Source of the DNA: Desulfobacteraceae bacterium
GTDB taxonomy: Bacteria > Desulfobacterota > Desulfobacteria > Desulfobacterales > Desulfosalsimonadaceae
Assembly: GCA_014237465.1 (NCBI GenBank)
Contig: JABZFM010000013.1
Location: forward strand, 1 to 64,000
Direction: 5' to 3'
Length of the DNA: 64,000 nt
The translations under genes and the position numbers were made by a program. Of the stretch, positions 59,758 to 64,000 are shown in pieces (the first letter of the stretch is position 1; each line of letters starts with the position of its first letter). The notes under the pieces are model-generated. The model was given only the letters and a program-made list of their open reading frames with translations, had not been told where the DNA came from and did no database searches.

Positions 59758-62148
59758 ATGATGATTAAAACCAATCATAACAAAAATCCGGGTAAACGTC
59801 TAAAAGTTATAATACAGGGCGCTGTGCAAGGCGTGGGATTCAGACCATTTGTCTATAAACTTGCCACATCACTGGAACTGACCGGCTGGGTCATTAATTC
59901 CGCACAGGGCGTTGTTGCTGAAATCGAAGGTCATATAGATCAACTGAACACATTTTTACTGTTAATTGAAAAAGAAAAACCGCCCCTTGCTTTTATTTCC
60001 AGTCTTGAATTTTCCTTTCTTGATCCTGTGGGTTATGCCTCTTTTGAAGTAAGAAAAAGCGATCCATCCGGCAATAAAACCGCACTGATTCTTCCGGACA
60101 TCAGTACATGCCCGGATTGCCTTGCCGAGATCTTTGATCCAGGCAATCGCCGCTATTTATATCCATTCACAAACTGTACCAATTGCGGCCCCAGGTTCAG
60201 TATTATTAAGAAATTACCCTATGATCGCCCGAATACCACCATGGCCGGTTTCATCATGTGTGACAACTGTCAGGCGGAATACAACAACCCCGCAGACCGC
60301 CGGTTTCAGGCCCAGCCCAATGCCTGTCCCCAATGCGGACCTCATTTAGAGTTATGGGATAGCTGTGGAGCAACGCTCGCATCACATCATCAGGCCCTGC
60401 TAAAAACGGTTGCCGCCATTCAGGATGGTTTCATTGTTGCCGTCAAAGGTATCGGCGGATTTCACCTGATGGTGGACGCCGGCAATGAAACCGCTGTTAT
60501 TCGTCTGCGTCAGAGAAAAAAAAGAGCGCATAAACCCCTGGCCATGATGTTTCCCTCCCTGGAAGATGTTCAAAAAAATTGCCATGTCGATGAACTTGAA
60601 AAACGATTATTATCTTCGCCCGAATCTCCCATTGTCTTGCTACGCGCCCGGAAGAACGGACCGACCGGCGAAAGGGATATCGCGGCGTCAATTGCGACAT
60701 CAGTTGCGAGATCAGTTGCGACATCAGTTGCGACATCAGTTGCGACATCTGTGGCACCCGGAAATCCGTACTTCGGCATTATGCTGCCGTACACCCCCTT
60801 GCATCACATTCTCATGAATGAACTGGGCATCGCCGTGATCGCCACCAGCGGGAATCTTTCAGAAGAACCGATTTGCATTGATGAACATGAAGCGCTCAAG
60901 CGTTTGAATAATATTGCCGACTTTTTCCTTGTGCATAACCGACCCATTGTCAGGCATGTGGATGATTCTATTGTCTGTATCAGACTGCAAAGGGAGCAAG
61001 TCCTTAGAAGGGCCCGAGGATACGCTCCGCTGCCCATCCGTCTCAATAAACCGTTGAAAACATGTATTGCTGTCGGCGCGCATTTAAAAAACACCATCGC
61101 TTTGCCGATTCAAAACACTGTGTTTATCAGTCAGCATATCGGCGATCTGGAATCCCCCAAAGCGTTTGATGCGTTTGAAAAAGTAATTGCAGACTTTCAA
61201 CACCTCTATGATGCGTCACCGGACGCCGTTGCCTGCGACCTCCACCCCAACTATCTTTCCACGCAATTTGCCCAACGCTCAGGACTCCCCGTCATTGCCG
61301 TCCAGCATCATTACGCGCATATTCTCTCCTGTATGGCTGAAAACCATTTGGACGCACCCGTTCTGGGCATTGCTTGGGACGGCACGGGTTACGGTCCGGA
61401 TGGCACGATCTGGGGGGGCGAATTTTTAAGAATCGCAAACACCTCCTTTAAACGTGTCGCCCACTGGCGGACATTTTCATTACCCGGCGGAGAAAAAGCC
61501 GTCAAAGAACCGAGACGCTCGGCCATCGGCCTTCTTTATGAAATATTTGGAGACAAACTGTTTTCTAATAAAACGCTTCGGCCGGTCATGGCTTTTTCCG
61601 ATCATGATCTTCAACTGTTACGAACCATATTGAAAAAACGTCTCAATACGTACATGACCTCAAGCATGGGAAGGATATTTGATGCTGTTGCCGCTATCTT
61701 AGATATCCGGCAATATACACAGTTTGAAGGTCAGGCTGCCATGGCTCTTGAATTTTTAACCCATAATATTACCGGTATTACCACTGCTGAATCATATCCA
61801 TTGGACGTCATCCCCCCGGCGAATACTGAAAAAAAATCTTCAGAACCACCCATCATTATCGACTGGGAACCGATGATCAAAAATATCCTGCAGGATATGT
61901 CCCGAAAAATTCCGGTTCCGGTCATATCGACAAAATTTCATAATACCCTGGCAGAAGCCGCTGTTCAGGTGGCCCGAAGCGTTGGCGAAAAACGGGTCGT
62001 TCTGAGCGGCGGATGTTTTCAAAATAGATACCTCACGGAACAAACCGTATCCCGGCTCCATGAAGAAGGATTTCAGGCTTACTGGCATCAACGCATCCCG
62101 CCGAATGACGGCGGCATATCCCTTGGACAGGCAATGGCTGTTTTATAA
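59758..62148 (+). CDS. hypF: Hydrogenase maturation carbamoyltransferase HypF
   Basis: The 796-residue protein has an acylphosphatase domain (IIQGAVQGVGFRPFVYKLA), two zinc fingers (CPDCLAEI...CTNCGPRF; CDNCQAEY...CPQCGP), a YrdC-like domain, and a Kae1/HypF-C domain (AVQHHYAHILSCMAENH, GIAWDGTGYGPDG, LSGGCFQNRYLTE). It makes carbamoyl-adenylate and transfers it to HypE. A 12-base tandem repeat at 60691-60750 inserts a run of ATSV/ARSV units in the YrdC part just before the APGNPYFG motif. ATG 59758/59761 chosen; no strong ribosome site. Convergent with the following gene, overlapping 6 bases. Confidence 0.95.
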   Translation: MMIKTNHNKNPGKRLKVIIQGAVQGVGFRPFVYKLATSLELTGWVINSAQGVVAEIEGHIDQLNTFLLLIEKEKPPLAFISSLEFSFLDPVGYASFEVRKSDPSGNKTALILPDISTCPDCLAEIFDPGNRRYLYPFTNCTNCGPRFSIIKKLPYDRPNTTMAGFIMCDNCQAEYNNPADRRFQAQPNACPQCGPHLELWDSCGATLASHHQALLKTVAAIQDGFIVAVKGIGGFHLMVDAGNETAVIRLRQRKKRAHKPLAMMFPSLEDVQKNCHVDELEKRLLSSPESPIVLLRARKNGPTGERDIAASIATSVARSVATSVATSVATSVAPGNPYFGIMLPYTPLHHILMNELGIAVIATSGNLSEEPICIDEHEALKRLNNIADFFLVHNRPIVRHVDDSIVCIRLQREQVLRRARGYAPLPIRLNKPLKTCIAVGAHLKNTIALPIQNTVFISQHIGDLESPKAFDAFEKVIADFQHLYDASPDAVACDLHPNYLSTQFAQRSGLPVIAVQHHYAHILSCMAENHLDAPVLGIAWDGTGYGPDGTIWGGEFLRIANTSFKRVAHWRTFSLPGGEKAVKEPRRSAIGLLYEIFGDKLFSNKTLRPVMAFSDHDLQLLRTILKKRLNTYMTSSMGRIFDAVAAILDIRQYTQFEGQAAMALEFLTHNITGITTAESYPLDVIPPANTEKKSSEPPIIIDWEPMIKNILQDMSRKIPVPVISTKFHNTLAEAAVQVARSVGEKRVVLSGGCFQNRYLTEQTVSRLHEEGFQAYWHQRIPPNDGGISLGQAMAVL
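60691..60750 (+). repeat. 12-bp in-frame tandem repeat within hypF (5 units)
   Basis: Five units of RTTGCGACATCA (unit 2 has GAG for GAC) encode a run of Ala-Thr-Ser-Val repeats between the YrdC fold and APGNPYFG. Typical HypF proteins lack this. Unit number could vary between strains without breaking the frame. Confidence 0.85.
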
Positions 62149-63042
62149 TATCACTTCAATATCGGCCAATGCTTCTTCCGACTTTTCTATGATAAGCTGA
62201 CACGCTATCCTGTTTTTGCCGTTTCGTTTAGCAAAATACATGAGCTTGTCAGCTATATGCAACATTTCATAAACCCTGACGTTACAATTTTGAAAGGTAA
62301 CTACTCCGATGCTAAAGGTAGTCGTCCAATGATGATGCCGCATCCGGTCCAGCAAGCGCTTCTGAATCTTTTCCGCCAAAGACCTTGCTCCCTCATCATT
62401 TGTTTTAGATAAAAAAATGCCAAATTCATCTCCACCAAACCGGGCGGCAATATCAATCGCTCGAATATTTTTTGTAATAGTTTCCGCGACCACTTTTAAA
62501 AGGTTATCTCCAATTTGATGGCCCAAATTATCGTTTACGATTTTAAAATCATCGATGTCCATATATATGATCGAAACGTTATCTTTAAATCGTTGCGCTT
62601 TTTTTAATTCAATTTCGACAAATTCAAAAAAAAACCGCCGGTTTGCTATTCCCGTCAACGGATCAGTCCTCGCGAGATTCTTTTGCGCTTCCAGAGCCGT
62701 TTTAACCCCCCACACCAAATACGTAACAAACAAAAAGACAATCAACCGAAAGGTTTCATTAATAAAGGGTATACGCGAATCTGAAAATTCCGACAGCAAA
62801 TATAAATCCGCAATCAGCCAGGCGATGATGCTGAGGATTGACATGATGATACCGGCCCCGCGCCCGACATACCATGTCGAAAGAACAATCGGAAAAAGAA
62901 AAAACAAAGATAAAGCATATTCCGTTCCGGTATTATAGCGGATTAAGCCGACCAGCAGAATAAGGCCGACACTCAATATCACCAGTGTTAACCGGCTGAA
63001 TTCAGAAAATAATTTATTTATTTGTGAAAAAAAATATTTCAT
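62143..63042 (-). CDS. Membrane diguanylate cyclase (GGDEF)
   Basis: The 299-residue protein has about five to six N-terminal helices (residues 15-120), then a GGDEF domain with the intact motif ARFGGDEFG and an I-site RAID five residues before it, so product inhibition by c-di-GMP is expected. DPLTGIANRRFF opens the domain. It converts GTP to c-di-GMP. It overlaps the hypF 3' end by 6 bases, convergent. Confidence 0.92.
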   Translation of the reverse strand: MKYFFSQINKLFSEFSRLTLVILSVGLILLVGLIRYNTGTEYALSLFFLFPIVLSTWYVGRGAGIIMSILSIIAWLIADLYLLSEFSDSRIPFINETFRLIVFLFVTYLVWGVKTALEAQKNLARTDPLTGIANRRFFFEFVEIELKKAQRFKDNVSIIYMDIDDFKIVNDNLGHQIGDNLLKVVAETITKNIRAIDIAARFGGDEFGIFLSKTNDEGARSLAEKIQKRLLDRMRHHHWTTTFSIGVVTFQNCNVRVYEMLHIADKLMYFAKRNGKNRIACQLIIEKSEEALADIEVIL

Positions 63043-63090
63043 CCGAAACTATCCATGTAAGCCTTTCACGTATAGCTTCATCACTGGTAT

Positions 63091-64000
63091 TCAGATCACC
63101 CAAACGGTATGATCCCGGGCGCCATGAATCACCTTATTTGACACACGCCCCATAAAGAATTCTTCGACGCGCGAAAGGCCTCTTCGCCCCATAACAATCG
63201 CCCCGTAACCACCTTCTTCAGCCTCCCTGACAATGGCGACGGCACGGCTGTATACCCCTTCGATAATTTTTTCAGATATTTTCTCCGGTTCAAATCCGGC
63301 TGAAACAAGTTTTTCTTTAAGATCGTGAAAAATAATCATCATTTCATTTTTGGCCACTTCAACACTATCAACAGGCATTATAAATTCAGGACCTCCAGGG
63401 AGCACAGTGCCGAACCCCCGGATCACATGAAACAGGCAAACCTCATATCCGGCGCCGCCTAAATAATCAGCTGCAAATTCAACTGCCTGTATCGATGGCG
63501 GAGAGCCATCCACTGCCAGTAAAATTTTCTTAACCGGCGCAAGCTGTCCGGCTATTATTACAGGTAAAAATGATAGTTTTGCGATCAACTTATTGGCGAC
63601 ACTGCCGACCACAATACCCTCTAATACGCCGACGCCTCGCCTGCGAAGTACAACCGCACTATATCCCCCTGCCGCTTCTTTTAAAATATCTCTGGCAACC
63701 CCGGTTTCTATTTGATTCATTTTAATTTCAACGGACGCTTTCGAAAAACCTTTAACTAAAAGCAGTTGTTTGGCCTGTTCCATATATGTATCAATTTTCT
63801 TTTTTTGCGCCACCTCCCAAGCCTTAAGCTGGCTGATCGCGCTTTTATAAGGAGGTTCTCTTCCTATGTCCCAGTAGCATTCCGGCACACCGCTGAAAAC
63901 ATGAAACAGCACAACCTGCATATCGCCGGGGGGAATAAATTTTCCCACATACTGGACCGTTTGCATGGAACGCTCAGAGCCATCAAGCAATACCAATATT
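63091..64000 (-). CDS. Universal stress protein, tandem UspA domains (5' end outside window)
   Basis: At least 303 residues in two UspA folds: VLLDGSERSMQTV...VLRRRGVGVLEGIVVGSVANKL and LAVDGSPPSIQAV...VMGRRGLSRVEEFFMGRVSNKV. Both have the GxxG...S/TN nucleotide-binding pattern. The frame continues to the window edge, where MKKI-type residues would start, so the start lies beyond 64000. Role in stress tolerance is a family inference. Confidence 0.9.
   Translation of the reverse strand, partial: ILVLLDGSERSMQTVQYVGKFIPPGDMQVVLFHVFSGVPECYWDIGREPPYKSAISQLKAWEVAQKKKIDTYMEQAKQLLLVKGFSKASVEIKMNQIETGVARDILKEAAGGYSAVVLRRRGVGVLEGIVVGSVANKLIAKLSFLPVIIAGQLAPVKKILLAVDGSPPSIQAVEFAADYLGGAGYEVCLFHVIRGFGTVLPGGPEFIMPVDSVEVAKNEMMIIFHDLKEKLVSAGFEPEKISEKIIEGVYSRAVAIVREAEEGGYGAIVMGRRGLSRVEEFFMGRVSNKVIHGARDHTVWVI

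Overview
The window looks like a chromosomal segment of a strictly anaerobic, sulfate-reducer-like Desulfobacterota (Desulfobacterales type). That is an inference from gene content: hybrid cluster protein, DsrC-fold proteins, a CCG-domain Fe-S protein next to a multihaem cytochrome, Ech hydrogenase, a selenocysteine formate dehydrogenase, a corrinoid-enzyme reductive activator and many output-less response regulators. No rRNA, tRNA, CRISPR array or phage was recognised.

Layout. 1-5300: the end of an unknown gene, then hcp and a small redox operon (CCG Fe-S protein, a broken Tat protein, a tetrahaem cytochrome, a membrane protein). 5996-12482: a corrinoid-activation-type cluster (DUF1638, flavin disulfide reductase-like protein, RACE/ASKHA ferredoxin-ATPase, thioredoxin) divergent from a PAS sigma-54 activator. 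12527-21688: single metabolic and membrane genes (nitrilase-type hydrolase, CxxxxCC protein, patatin, amidohydrolase, sulfotransferase, TauE/SafE permease, paired cation/proton antiporters). 22219-30007: a two-component block of four receiver-only proteins and two histidine kinases (one with its own receiver) around a SLC13/DASS anion transporter.

30538-48308 is the core: a colinear plus-strand array with echABCDEF (membrane energy-converting [NiFe] hydrogenase), two tandem-DsrC proteins, a Tat-exported selenocysteine formate dehydrogenase with its ferredoxin subunit, fdhE between two cytidylate-kinase-like paralogues, and a four-subunit soluble group 3b-type [NiFe] hydrogenase. Both hydrogenase large subunits stop right at the last metal-binding motif, so neither seems to need a maturation protease. 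hypC, hypD, hypE and hypF lie at 57344-62148.

48309-51419 is repeat-rich: a VapBC-type toxin-antitoxin pair, an orphan Phd-like antitoxin, and a REP-associated tyrosine transposase flanked by its probable palindromic repeats. 51420-57070 is a minus-strand operon: sensor kinase, three response regulators, a protein fusing a receiver domain to a formate/nitrite-family (FNT) channel, and a third tandem-DsrC protein. The window ends with a diguanylate cyclase and a partial universal stress protein.

The most unusual theme is a possible formate/H2 module in which double-DsrC proteins accompany both the formate dehydrogenase/Ech locus and a phosphorelay that ends directly in a channel. Small hairpin elements, heptanucleotide repeats and BIME-like repeats mark many gene borders, and one hairpin element supplies the end of echC.
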